NCBI GenBank assembly: GCA_024404025.1
Contig: JAKSQP010000007.1
Coordinates: forward strand, 44,542-108,541
DNA length: 64,000 nucleotides
Source: Clostridia bacterium
GTDB taxonomy: Bacteria; Bacillota; Clostridia; Oscillospirales; Acutalibacteraceae
Reading direction: 5' to 3'
The position numbers were made by a program, and so were the translations under genes. The notes under the pieces are model-generated. The model was not told the origin of the DNA and did not search any database. It worked only from the letters and a program-made list of their open reading frames with translations. Of this stretch, positions 16,321 to 24,703 are shown piece after piece (within the stretch, counting starts at the first letter, position 1; every line of letters begins with the position of its first letter).

Positions 16321-17379
16321 TCACAGAATTATCAGGGATTTTTCGCTCTTTGTGAGGTTTTCGCAGACTGTATCATTTATATAAACCATATCCTCTATTC
16401 TGACCCCGAATTCGCCGCAGATATATATTCCGGGCTCAACCGTTACGATATCGCCCGTTTCAAGAATCTGTTCGCTTCTGAAAGAAACAGTCGGCGCTTC
16501 GTGAATGTCTATGCCAACTCCGTGACCAGTTCCGTGGCCGAAGCAGGCGCCGTAACCTGCCTTTTCAATTATATTCCTTGCCGCAAGATCAGCATCCCTG
16601 CACGAAACTCCCGGAGCAAGAGCATCAAGCGCCGCAAGCTGGGCACGCAGAACGGTTTCATAAATTTCCGCCTGCTTTGACGAAACTTCACTGACCGCAA
16701 CCGTTCTCGTCATATCGCTGTGGTATCCGTCACAAACTGCGCCGTAATCCATCGTTATGAAATCGCCCTTTTCGATTTTCTTCCTTCCCGGAACTCCGTG
16801 AGGCATTGATGAATTCTTTCCGCTGACGGCAATTGTTTCAAACGAAAGACCGTCTGCGCCGCTGCGGAGCATAAAATAATCAAGCTCAAGTGCAATTTCT
16901 TTTTCGGTAACGCCCTCTCTGATGAATCCGAGAATATGGTCAAATGCTTTTTCGGCAATTCTCTGCGCTTTGATTATTCTCTGCTTTTCAAAATCTCTTT
17001 TGCTTCTGCGCATGGCGTTTATTGCCTCGTCCGCTTTTTTGGCGGCAACTTCGCATCCAAAAGCCTTTGAAAGTTCCGAAAACTGTTTTACCGATAGCCT
17101 TTCCGCTTCGGTATAAACCTTATTTATTCCGTTTTTTTCGGCATATTCCGGAAGCTGATTTTTAAAGCTTTTGAGAAGAATGATTTCATCGCAGCCGCTC
17201 ACCTTTGCTCCGGCAGCTTCGATATATCTGCTGTCGGTAAAGAACGCTGCGTTTGATGATGTTATAAAAAGATAACCGTCCGTTGAGTCAAAACCGGTCA
17301 GATACCTTCTGTTTTCCGGCGAAACTATGAGAAATGCTTCGCCCTTTTTCAGCTCTGCCGATAATTTTTCAATACTCAT
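16321..17379 (-). CDS. M24 family aminopeptidase P / Xaa-Pro peptidase
   Basis: A 352-residue metallopeptidase that removes the N-terminal residue before proline. The creatinase-type N-terminal domain (residues 1-125, MSIEKLSAEL to the RYLTGFDSTDGYL block) precedes the pita-bread catalytic domain. Metal ligands are in MDYGAVCDGYHSDMTRT, GHGTGHGVGIDIHE, VEPGIYI and GVRIEDM. The frame extends to 17499, but the ATG at 17379 has a GGTGG site and begins the conserved domain. A terminator-like hairpin lies directly upstream. The pairing with efp fits a shared theme of proline-containing proteins. Confidence 0.92.
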   Translation of the reverse strand: MSIEKLSAELKKGEAFLIVSPENRRYLTGFDSTDGYLFITSSNAAFFTDSRYIEAAGAKVSGCDEIILLKSFKNQLPEYAEKNGINKVYTEAERLSVKQFSELSKAFGCEVAAKKADEAINAMRRSKRDFEKQRIIKAQRIAEKAFDHILGFIREGVTEKEIALELDYFMLRSGADGLSFETIAVSGKNSSMPHGVPGRKKIEKGDFITMDYGAVCDGYHSDMTRTVAVSEVSSKQAEIYETVLRAQLAALDALAPGVSCRDADLAARNIIEKAGYGACFGHGTGHGVGIDIHEAPTVSFRSEQILETGDIVTVEPGIYICGEFGVRIEDMVYINDTVCENLTKSEKSLIIL

Positions 17380-17407
17380 TTTTACCACCTTTATACATAA
17401 AAAAGAA

Positions 17408-17438
17408 CACAGCCGGATGTGTGCATCATCCGACTGTG
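17408..17438 (-). terminator. Terminator or attenuator just before the M24-efp unit
   Basis: A 12-bp stem CACAGTCGGATG/CATCCGGCTGTG (with one G-T pair) and a seven-base loop is followed by TTCTTTTTT on the minus strand. It ends the M18 transcript; because it sits only 29 bases before the M24 start it could also act as an attenuator. Confidence 0.8.
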
Positions 17439-17521
17439 CATTGGGGAAAGAGAAAATAAAAATGAAAAAAGAAGATGTCAGTTGAGCAAAGACAAACACT
17501 TTTTCAAATCTTTGTTTAGAC

Positions 17522-17562
17522 TTTACATTATGATATTGTTATTCGCATTATCATAATGTAAA
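17522..17562. promoter_or_regulatory. Perfect 14-bp inverted repeat in the M18-M24 spacer
   Basis: TTTACATTATGATA (17522-17535) is exactly inverted at 17549-17562 across a 13-base spacer. A second, shorter inverted repeat (GATTTTAAA/TTTAAAATC) lies at about 17577-17613. There is no T tract, so it is more like an operator or DNA-level element than a terminator. Confidence 0.5.
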
Positions 17563-17645
17563 CATTCTGTTAACAGATTTTAAATATGGCATTAACAACT
17601 TGTTTAAAATCATATCTTTTCTTTCCTCAATGCCGATATTGAAAT

Positions 17646-19046
17646 TTACCTCTCAAGAAACGCTTTAAAGCCCTTGAAAGCCATATAGACGTCGGTTTTT
17701 GCAACGACCTCAAAGGGTGCGTGCATCGAAAGAACGGGAACACCGACATCAACAACATCAACGCCGAGATTTGCAACATATTTCGCAACCGTTCCTCCAC
17801 CGCCCTCATCAACCTTGCCGAGCTCACCTATCTGCCACGAAACCTTTGCTTCGTCAAGCACCGAAATAACCTTTGAAACAAATTCCGCATGAGCATCGTT
17901 TGTGCTGCTCTTGCCTCTTGCGCCGGTATATTTCGTAACAACTATGCCCTTGTTGAGATATGCGGCGTTTTTGGAATCGTGAACTGATGGATAAGTCGGG
18001 TCAAAGCCTGCATTTACATCTGCGGAAAGGCATTCGGAGGCTCTGACCGCATTTCTGCCCTCTGCGCCCTGAACAGCCGCAATATCCGCAATGAAATTTT
18101 TAAGATAATCCGAGCAAAGGCCCGTGTTGCCGTCCGAACCGATTTCTTCTTTATCGGTTATGACCGTTACCGATGTGAATTCGGGATTTTCAACCGCAAA
18201 TTCAGCCATGATCGAGGGATATGCGCAAACTCTGTCATCGTGGCCGTAAGCGCCGATAAGGCTTCTGTCAAAGCCTATGTCAACTGCGGGATAGGCGGGC
18301 ACCATTTCAAGCTCTGCCTTGAGGAAATCCGCTTCAACGATTCCGTATTTTTCGTTGAGAAGCTTCATAATGTTGAGCTTGACATTCAGATCGCATTCTT
18401 CTTTTAAGAATGGTCTGCTGCCAACAAGAATATTGAGATCCTCGCCCTTGACAACATTTTCGGCGGTGCGGTTTGCCTGCTGTTTGTCGAGGTGAGGAAG
18501 AAGATCGGTAACCACGAATCTCGGGTCGTTTTCGTCTTCTCCGAGACGAACATTAACGCAGGTTCCGTCCTTGCGGAAGATAACTCCATGAAGCGAAAGA
18601 GGAACAGTTGTCCACTGATATTTCTTGATTCCGCCGTAATAATGAGTCTTGAAGAGAGCAAGCTCCGCATCCTCATAAAGAGGATTCGGCTTGAGGTCAA
18701 GGCGGGGAGAATCAATATGAGAAGCAACTATTCTCGTGCCGTTTTCAACGGGCTGTTTGCCGAAGGTGCAGAGAATGAGTGCTTTGCCCTTTATATCGTA
18801 ATAAACCTTGTCACCCGCTTTATAGCTGCCTTTTCTGTTGAACGGAACATAGCCGTTCTTTTCAGCCATCGCTTTTGTGAATGCGGCTGCCTCCCGCTCC
18901 GTTTTGCAGGCATTGAGAAAGCCTTTATATCCCTCGCAGAATTCATCTGCAAGAGCAATTTCATCATCTTCGCAGACATAGGAGGCGTGCTTCGGAGCAT
19001 AGAACAATTCTTCCATCATAAGCTCTGCTTCTGTTTTTTCAATCAT
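17646..19046 (-). CDS. M18 family zinc aminopeptidase
   Basis: A 466-residue cytoplasmic dizinc aminopeptidase of the M18 (aspartyl aminopeptidase/aminopeptidase I) family. The ligand blocks are VASHIDSPRLDLKP, DKEEIGSDGNTG (catalytic Glu pair), SADVNAGFDP and STNDAHAEF, with VLSMHAPFEVVAK near the C-terminus holding the final His. The ATG at 19046 is chosen because it comes one base after the upstream stop (TGATATG) and an AAGGA site precedes it; earlier in-frame starts overlap the upstream gene. Confidence 0.93.
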   Translation of the reverse strand: MIEKTEAELMMEELFYAPKHASYVCEDDEIALADEFCEGYKGFLNACKTEREAAAFTKAMAEKNGYVPFNRKGSYKAGDKVYYDIKGKALILCTFGKQPVENGTRIVASHIDSPRLDLKPNPLYEDAELALFKTHYYGGIKKYQWTTVPLSLHGVIFRKDGTCVNVRLGEDENDPRFVVTDLLPHLDKQQANRTAENVVKGEDLNILVGSRPFLKEECDLNVKLNIMKLLNEKYGIVEADFLKAELEMVPAYPAVDIGFDRSLIGAYGHDDRVCAYPSIMAEFAVENPEFTSVTVITDKEEIGSDGNTGLCSDYLKNFIADIAAVQGAEGRNAVRASECLSADVNAGFDPTYPSVHDSKNAAYLNKGIVVTKYTGARGKSSTNDAHAEFVSKVISVLDEAKVSWQIGELGKVDEGGGGTVAKYVANLGVDVVDVGVPVLSMHAPFEVVAKTDVYMAFKGFKAFLER

Positions 19047-19047
19047 A

Positions 19048-20649
19048 TCAGTCAATCCTTTCATCCAGCTTTTCAAGTTGAAGCCTCATATCATCATTTT
19101 TTCCGTTCTTTATTATTATATCCGATTTTTCGAGATAGTATTTTTCGGGTTTCTGCGCCGAAATGCGAAGCAGCGCATCTTCCCTGCTGATTGAATCCCT
19201 CGCCATAATGCGGCTGATCCTCTCTTCCTCCGGAGCGGTTACGCAGACCGTGAAATCGCAGATTTCGGCAAGAGCGCATTCAAAAAGCACGGGAGCGTCA
19301 ACTACCGCCGCCTTTGCGTTTTCGGCCTCGGCACGGTGGATCTCTTCAACGGTGAGCCTGATTATTTCGGGATGAGTGACCGAATTGAGAAGCTCCGTTT
19401 TTTCCGGAGAAGAGAAGGCTCTTCTTGCAAGCTCTCTCCGGTCGAGAACACCGTTCCGAAGAATATCCCCGCCGAAGCATTTGCAGAGCTGGTCGATGAC
19501 CGCCCTGCTTTCAACCGCTTTTCTTGCAAGAATATCCGTATCAATTATATAATATCCTTTTTCTTTGAGCATTTCGGCAAATGTTGATTTGCCTGCTCCC
19601 GTCTGACCGGTTAAACCGATAACGGGAATATCAATATCAACATCAACAACTCTGAACGCTGCCGAGCGGAGAAGCCGGTTATAGACGGCAAGACCTACGC
19701 CGGTTGTTTCGGGGCATCTGACAAAGGCTCTTGCGCAGCCCGTTTCATCAACCTCACGAAGAGCATCGAAAAGTCTGTGAGCCTGAGTGCTGCCGTCACC
19801 CTCCACGCCGTATTCGATAAATCTGCCGAAATGTTTTCCCTCTCCGTCAAAGCAGACTGCGCAGACATCATCCTTCTGCGCTTTGAGAAATTTTTCGTAA
19901 TTTTCAAAGCTGCCTTTGATTATCGTCACCTGCGCCGACGGAGCATAGTGCTTATATTTCATTCCGGGCGACTGAACCCTTTCGCCCTCGTTGAGTTTTT
20001 CATAAACCGCATGGGATATGCTGATTTCTCCGAGCACTTCTTCCAGCTCTTCGGGAGTAACGCCGCCCGGGCGAAGAAGAGTCGGGATCTCGGCTGCAAG
20101 AGTGATAACGGTTGATTCAACGCCGACCTCGCTTTCGCCGCCGTCAACTATTGCGTCGATTTTGCCGTCCATATCCTGCGCAACATGAGCCGCATTGGTC
20201 GGGCTCGGTTTGCCGGATGAATTTGCGCTCGGAGCGGCAAACGGAACGCCCGAAAGGCGGATTATCTCTGCCGCAAACGGATGCGACGGCATTCTGATCG
20301 CAACGGTATCAAGCCCTGCGGTTACAATATCGGGAACGATATCCGATTTTTTCATTATTATTGTGAGCGGACCGGGCCAGAATCTTTCTGCAAGAGCATA
20401 GGCTCTCGGGTCCATTTTATCAACGAGGCGCTCTGCCTCTTCCAGCGACGAAATATGAACTATGAGCGGATTATCCTGCGGTCTGCCCTTGGCGGCAAAA
20501 ATACTTTTTACCGCTTCGGGGTCAAGAGCGTTTGCCGCCAGGCCGTAAACGGTTTCGGTCGGAATCGCAACAAGGCCTCCGTCTTTGAGTATCTTTGCCG
20601 ATACCCTCGCCGCATCCTTTTCGTCTGCTTTTAAATAAAGTGTTTTCAT
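19048..20649 (-). CDS. Fusion: L-threonylcarbamoyladenylate synthase (TsaC/Sua5) + dephospho-CoA kinase (CoaE)
   Basis: A single 533-residue frame that joins two enzymes. Residues 1-335 form a Sua5-type protein: the YrdC domain (GGLVAIPTETVYGLAANA, RPQDNPLIVHI, SANSSGKPSPT, RPGGVT) plus the C-terminal Sua5 domain (PGMKYKHYAPSAQV). It makes threonylcarbamoyl-AMP for tRNA t6A. Residues about 340-533 are dephospho-CoA kinase, the last step of coenzyme A synthesis: Walker A GQTGAGKST (348-356), DTDILAR, HPEI and VVDAPVLFE. There is no internal stop or frameshift, and the linker (RVVDVDIDIP) is short. It starts inside the prfA stop (four-base overlap). Confidence 0.93.
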   Translation of the reverse strand: MKTLYLKADEKDAARVSAKILKDGGLVAIPTETVYGLAANALDPEAVKSIFAAKGRPQDNPLIVHISSLEEAERLVDKMDPRAYALAERFWPGPLTIIMKKSDIVPDIVTAGLDTVAIRMPSHPFAAEIIRLSGVPFAAPSANSSGKPSPTNAAHVAQDMDGKIDAIVDGGESEVGVESTVITLAAEIPTLLRPGGVTPEELEEVLGEISISHAVYEKLNEGERVQSPGMKYKHYAPSAQVTIIKGSFENYEKFLKAQKDDVCAVCFDGEGKHFGRFIEYGVEGDGSTQAHRLFDALREVDETGCARAFVRCPETTGVGLAVYNRLLRSAAFRVVDVDIDIPVIGLTGQTGAGKSTFAEMLKEKGYYIIDTDILARKAVESRAVIDQLCKCFGGDILRNGVLDRRELARRAFSSPEKTELLNSVTHPEIIRLTVEEIHRAEAENAKAAVVDAPVLFECALAEICDFTVCVTAPEEERISRIMARDSISREDALLRISAQKPEKYYLEKSDIIIKNGKNDDMRLQLEKLDERID

Positions 20650-21719
20650 TCTGATTTCGCCTTCAGCTTTTCGGCGGTATCCGCCGTAATAAGTGCATCT
20701 ATTATCTCGTCAAGATCGCCGTTGACAATGGAATCTATCTTGTAAAGAGTGAGATTTATTCTGTGATCGCTCACTCTGCCCTGCGGGAAATTATAGGTGC
20801 GTATCCTTTCGCTTCTGTCGCCCGTGCCGACCTGCGCCTTTCTTTCGCCTGCAATGGCATCATGCTGCTTTTCGATTTCCGCTTCAAGAATTCTTGAACG
20901 CAGGATCTTCATCGCCTTGTCTTTGTTTTTATACTGGCTTCTTTCATCCTGGCATTCTACAACCGTGCCAGTCGGAATATGCGTTATTCTGATGGCGCTT
21001 TCGGTTTTGTTGATATGCTGACCTCCTGCGCCGCTTGAACGGTAAGTATCAATCTGCAAATCAGCCAGATTTATTTCAACATCGACCTCTTCCGCTTCGG
21101 GAAGCACGGCAACGGTTGCCGTTGAAGTCTGGATCCTGCCCTGGCTTTCGGTTTCCGGCACTCTCTGAACTCTGTGAACGCCGCTTTCGAATTTCAGCCT
21201 TGAATAGGCTCCCTCGCCCTCAAGCATAAAACTGATTTCCTTGAAGCCGCCCAGCTCCGTGGGATTTGAATTGAGGATTTCGCATTTCCATCCTTTTGCC
21301 TCTGCATACATCGAATACATTCTGAAAAGCACGCCCGCAAAAAGCGAAGCCTCTTCGCCGCCGGCGCCGCCTCTGATTTCAACGATGACGTTTTTATCAT
21401 CGTTCGGGTCACGGGGCAGAAGAAGAATTTTAAGTTCCTCGTGATACTGCCTGACAAGCTCCGATGAGCTCTCAAATTCCTCCTGAACCATTTCACGGAA
21501 ATCCTTATCCATGCCGCCGGCATCAAGCATACCCTTTGCTTCGGTCATATCCTTTTCAGCCGCCTTATACTGGCGGAATTTTTCAACTATGGGAGTAAGA
21601 GTTTTAAGCTCCTGCATAAGCTTTTTATATTGCTCCATATCGGAAACAACATCGCTTTCGCAGAGCTTTGCGTTGACCTCTTCAAACCTTTTTTCAACCT
21701 GTGATAATTTATCGAGCAT
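20646..21719 (-). CDS. prfA: Peptide chain release factor 1
   Basis: A 357-residue class I release factor that reads UAA and UAG. The GGQ catalytic motif (residues 232-234, SSGAGGQHINKTES) and the decoding region with PETESQGRIQTSTATVAVLPE are present. The lack of the +1 frameshift site and the overall length fit RF1 rather than RF2. It is part of a tight run DUF951 - prfA - tsaC/coaE - M18. No prmC methylase gene is nearby. Confidence 0.96.
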   Translation of the reverse strand: MLDKLSQVEKRFEEVNAKLCESDVVSDMEQYKKLMQELKTLTPIVEKFRQYKAAEKDMTEAKGMLDAGGMDKDFREMVQEEFESSSELVRQYHEELKILLLPRDPNDDKNVIVEIRGGAGGEEASLFAGVLFRMYSMYAEAKGWKCEILNSNPTELGGFKEISFMLEGEGAYSRLKFESGVHRVQRVPETESQGRIQTSTATVAVLPEAEEVDVEINLADLQIDTYRSSGAGGQHINKTESAIRITHIPTGTVVECQDERSQYKNKDKAMKILRSRILEAEIEKQHDAIAGERKAQVGTGDRSERIRTYNFPQGRVSDHRINLTLYKIDSIVNGDLDEIIDALITADTAEKLKAKSE

Positions 21720-21723
21720 CTGA

Positions 21724-21906
21724 TTATTCCTCTCGGATGATCTTCTTTATATTCTTTTCGACCTTGACTCTTTCAAGCATTATCTCTCTGCCGCAGCCGT
21801 TGCATTTTATTCTGAAATCAGCGCCTATACGCAGAACGCTGAATTCGCTGCAGCCGCACGGATGCTTCTTTTTCATAAGCAGAATATCGCCTGTTCTGAC
21901 ATTCAT
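21724..21906 (-). CDS. DUF951 family protein
   Basis: A 60-residue protein of the DUF951 family, widespread in Firmicutes and of unknown function. It starts MNVRTGDILLMKKKHPCGCSEF and contains CNGCGREIML. The Cys pairs suggest a small zinc-ribbon-like fold. It ends four bases before the prfA start, so the two are co-transcribed. Confidence 0.88.
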   Translation of the reverse strand: MNVRTGDILLMKKKHPCGCSEFSVLRIGADFRIKCNGCGREIMLERVKVEKNIKKIIREE

Positions 21907-21915
21907 CTTATCGCC

Positions 21916-22824
21916 TCATCCCAAATCGCTTCCGCTGAAATGCTGAACCCATATATAGCTCTTCATCGGATCTGCATCAAGAGCTACGCCGACCCCGATT
22001 CTTGTGAATTGCGGATTCATAATATTTTCATAATGAGTCGGTGATTCTTTCCACGCCTGGCAGACAGCTTCGGGAGTCTGATAATTCCAGCCGAGATTTT
22101 CTCCTACTACGCCGCTTGAATAACCGTTCTCCTTGAAAATCGAGGAAAAGAATTTGCCGTTCGGTCTGTAATGGCCGTGCTTGCCGGACCACGCAATTTC
22201 TTCTGCTCTGACATTTGCGATCTCCGTAAGGTTTGAGCTGATTTTCAGAGCCTTGAGGCCTGCATTTCTGCGCCAGCCGTTGATAATTTCAACAACTCTT
22301 TCCGCATATCCCGAATACTGATTTGCGTGCTTTCTTGCGGCAGGAAGAAGGTCGCTGTAAGAAGCATTATATGCCACTCTGATGCACTCGGAGCTTGTGA
22401 CCGTTCTGTCAAGGGTTTCCGTTTCTCCGTTCTTGAGAACACGGTAAGCGACCTTGATCGTTTTGGTTACGATAACGCCATATTTCTTTTCGGTTTCGGT
22501 TTCCGTTTTGTATTTCACACTGTCGCCGTAGCCGGAAAGATCTTTTTCTTTTGTTTTTCTTTCGCCCGAATTTGAAGAACTCTTTTTCGTTGCTTTTTCG
22601 GTTTCCTTTTCGATCTTCTTTTCCGCCTCTTCGGTTGTTAAGACCTCTGTGGTCGGGGCTTCGGTGGTCGGGACTTCTGTTGTTGTTTCGGCAGCTGCCG
22701 CTTCGGTTGCTGTTTCCGCTGCCGCAGAAGTTTCGGTAATATCTGTTTTCATCTTAACATTGCAGCCTGCCGCACATATCACAATGCAGAAAACCGCAAT
22801 CAGCGAAATGATTTTTCTTGCCAA
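21916..22824 (-). CDS. CAP (SCP/PR-1-like) domain lipoprotein
   Basis: A 302-residue surface protein. The signal peptide ends in a lipobox (ICAAGC, Cys21). Residues 30-100 are a low-complexity Thr/Glu/Ala linker (repeats of TTE[VA]PTTE), as in cell-wall-spanning stalks. The C-terminal 130 residues are a CAP domain: ANQYSGYAERVVEIINGWRRNAGL, VRAEEIAWSGKHGHYRPNG, VGENLGWNYQTPEAVCQAWKESPTHYENIMNP, RIGVGVALD. The start codon is TTG, supported by AAAGGAG nine bases upstream. The role is unknown; CAP proteins bind lipids or act on peptides in other systems. Confidence 0.88.
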   Translation of the reverse strand: MARKIISLIAVFCIVICAAGCNVKMKTDITETSAAAETATEAAAAETTTEVPTTEAPTTEVLTTEEAEKKIEKETEKATKKSSSNSGERKTKEKDLSGYGDSVKYKTETETEKKYGVIVTKTIKVAYRVLKNGETETLDRTVTSSECIRVAYNASYSDLLPAARKHANQYSGYAERVVEIINGWRRNAGLKALKISSNLTEIANVRAEEIAWSGKHGHYRPNGKFFSSIFKENGYSSGVVGENLGWNYQTPEAVCQAWKESPTHYENIMNPQFTRIGVGVALDADPMKSYIWVQHFSGSDLG

Positions 22825-22837
22825 AAGTATCGCTCCT

Positions 22838-23098
22838 TTATATTGATCCCCATTTGTTTGCGGGGCATTTCTGTTTTCTGAATGCGCCCCGGAATTCGGG
22901 ATAGCATCCGCATTTCAGGCAGCATCCGTCAGCGAGATTTTCGCATTTTCCGCAGATGCCGAGCCTTTTTTCATATTCCTGCGAAGGTGTTCTCTCCTCT
23001 TCGGGGATCTTCGCCTTGTGTTTTTCAATATCAAGATGAATATCTTCTCTGCCGCTTTCCTGCAGCAGACATCTTCTGCATATTCTTCCGTCAATCAT
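22838..23098 (-). CDS. DUF6171 family Cys-rich protein
   Basis: An 86-residue protein of the DUF6171 type: [10 protein letters not shown] near the N-terminus, then [41 protein letters not shown] and a CP motif near the end. The nine Cys are arranged as CxxC pairs, suggesting a zinc-binding fold. Function is unknown. Its ATG overlaps the stop of the GH51 gene by four bases, so it is translated from the same messenger. Confidence 0.8.
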   Translation of the reverse strand: MIDGRICRRCLLQESGREDIHLDIEKHKAKIPEEERTPSQEYEKRLGICGKCENLADGCCLKCGCYPEFRGAFRKQKCPANKWGSI

Positions 23099-24564
23099 TT
23101 TATAATAAACTTAATTACGCTGCACGGAGGAATAACCGCATTGAATCCGTCTTTCATAAGAGAGAATCCGCCGAAATCCTTTGTAAAAACAACATTCTTG
23201 TTTTCAAATGAATTGAAATCATCCGTTTTGCCCGTGAGAATTTCAGCCGAAACGCTTTCAATTTCTCTGCCTGCGATACGGCATTTGATTTCGGATTCTT
23301 CCGAAGCGGATGTGTTTGCAACCGTTGAATAAATAACGCCGTTTTCATCAATCGAAGCGCTTTCAACAAGCTGCGGAACCTTGTTTTCATCCGTTCCGGT
23401 TTCATGCGTTGTGATAAATGAACCGAGCAGAGTATTCTGCTGATGGTCTTTAAACATTTTGAAAACATAATAGGTCGGAGTGAGAAGCATATCCGCTCCG
23501 TCGGTCAGCATAACCGCCTGAAGCACATTTATTGTCTGCGCAATGTTGCACATTCTGATTCTGTCGGAATGCTTGTTGAAGATATTCAGGGTAAGCGCCG
23601 CAACAAGAGCATCTCTCATAGTATTCTGCTGATAGAGGAATCCCGGATTCGTGCCCGGCTCAACCTTATGCCATGTACCCCATTCATCAACTATGAGATC
23701 GACCCTCTTTTTCGGGTCGTATCTGTTCATTATCTCAAGATGACGGGTGATGATTTCGTCAATCTTATATGCTCTTTTCAGCGTTTTATAATATCCCTCT
23801 TCGCTGAATTCGGCGGCATAGCTGTCTGTTCCCGTATAGTAATGAAGAGCAAGACCGTTCATGTGATCTTTTGCATTCTTCATAACCTCTTCGGTCCAGT
23901 TATAATCTTCGCTGTTCGGGCCGCAGGCGACCTTGTATATTCTGTCATTTCCGTCATAATTGCGGACATAGGTCGCATATCTCTTATATTCGTTCGCATA
24001 GTATTCGGAGCTCATATTTCCGCCGCAGCCCCAGTTTTCATTGCCGACGCCGAAATATTTGACCTTCCACGGCTCTTCTCTGCCGTTTTTTCTGCGCAGC
24101 TCGCTCATGGGTGAAAGTCCACCGAAAGTCATATATTCGACCCATTCGCTCATTTCACGAACGCTTCCGCTGCCGACATTGCCGGTTATGTAGGTATCGC
24201 ATCCGAGCTGAGAGCAAAGTTCAAAGAACTCATGAGTGCCGAAGGAGTTATCCTCAACGACCCCGCCCCAATGAGTATTTATCATCTTTTTTCTTTCGGA
24301 AAGCTTTCCGATGCCGTCTTTCCAATGATATTCATCGGCAAAGCACCCGCCGGGCCAGCGAAGCACGGGAAGGCCCATTTCTTTAAGTGCGTTTATAACA
24401 TCGCAGCGCAGGCCGTTGATATTCGGGATATCGGAATCCTTTCCGACAAACAGACCCTCATAGATACATCTGCCGAGATGTTCCGAAAAGCTGCCGTATA
24501 TATCTTTATTTATCATTGATATTTTCTGATCGGGATTTATGAGATAATTTTCCACAAACAACAC
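23095..24564 (-). CDS. Alpha-L-arabinofuranosidase, GH51
   Basis: A 489-residue cytoplasmic glycosidase (no signal peptide) that removes arabinofuranose from arabinan or arabinoxylan oligosaccharides. The GH51 opening ([34 protein letters not shown]) is present. The acid/base is Glu176 in GVGNENWG and the nucleophile Glu294 in [12 protein letters not shown]-terminal beta-sandwich follows. The start is uncertain: GTG at 24564, or GTG at 24555 which is better placed after GGGAAG. A TATAAT box lies about 25 bases upstream. The length fits intracellular GH51 enzymes. Confidence 0.93.
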   Translation of the reverse strand: MLFVENYLINPDQKISMINKDIYGSFSEHLGRCIYEGLFVGKDSDIPNINGLRCDVINALKEMGLPVLRWPGGCFADEYHWKDGIGKLSERKKMINTHWGGVVEDNSFGTHEFFELCSQLGCDTYITGNVGSGSVREMSEWVEYMTFGGLSPMSELRRKNGREEPWKVKYFGVGNENWGCGGNMSSEYYANEYKRYATYVRNYDGNDRIYKVACGPNSEDYNWTEEVMKNAKDHMNGLALHYYTGTDSYAAEFSEEGYYKTLKRAYKIDEIITRHLEIMNRYDPKKRVDLIVDEWGTWHKVEPGTNPGFLYQQNTMRDALVAALTLNIFNKHSDRIRMCNIAQTINVLQAVMLTDGADMLLTPTYYVFKMFKDHQQNTLLGSFITTHETGTDENKVPQLVESASIDENGVIYSTVANTSASEESEIKCRIAGREIESVSAEILTGKTDDFNSFENKNVVFTKDFGGFSLMKDGFNAVIPPCSVIKFIIK

Positions 24565-24666
24565 TTCCCATATTAATTATTATCACATTATAACATACTC
24601 TTTATAATAAATAAATACTTTTCATCATATTTTGTGGGTGATTTGCAAAAACTTTTTCTCAAAAAA

Positions 24667-24692
24667 GGCTGCCGCATCATAATGCGGCAGCC
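24667..24692 (-). terminator. Terminator of trpB2
   Basis: A perfect 11-bp stem GGCTGCCGCAT/ATGCGGCAGCC with a four-base loop is followed on the minus strand by six T. The core is related to the ends of the 723-1011 element. Confidence 0.88.
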
Positions 24693-24703
24693 CCGTTTAA
24701 TAT

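Noticed and set aside
23443..24114. Long open frame on the plus strand (223 codons)
   Set aside because: It lies wholly antisense to the GH51 gene, has no ribosome binding site and no recognisable domain; the GH51 frame has all catalytic motifs.
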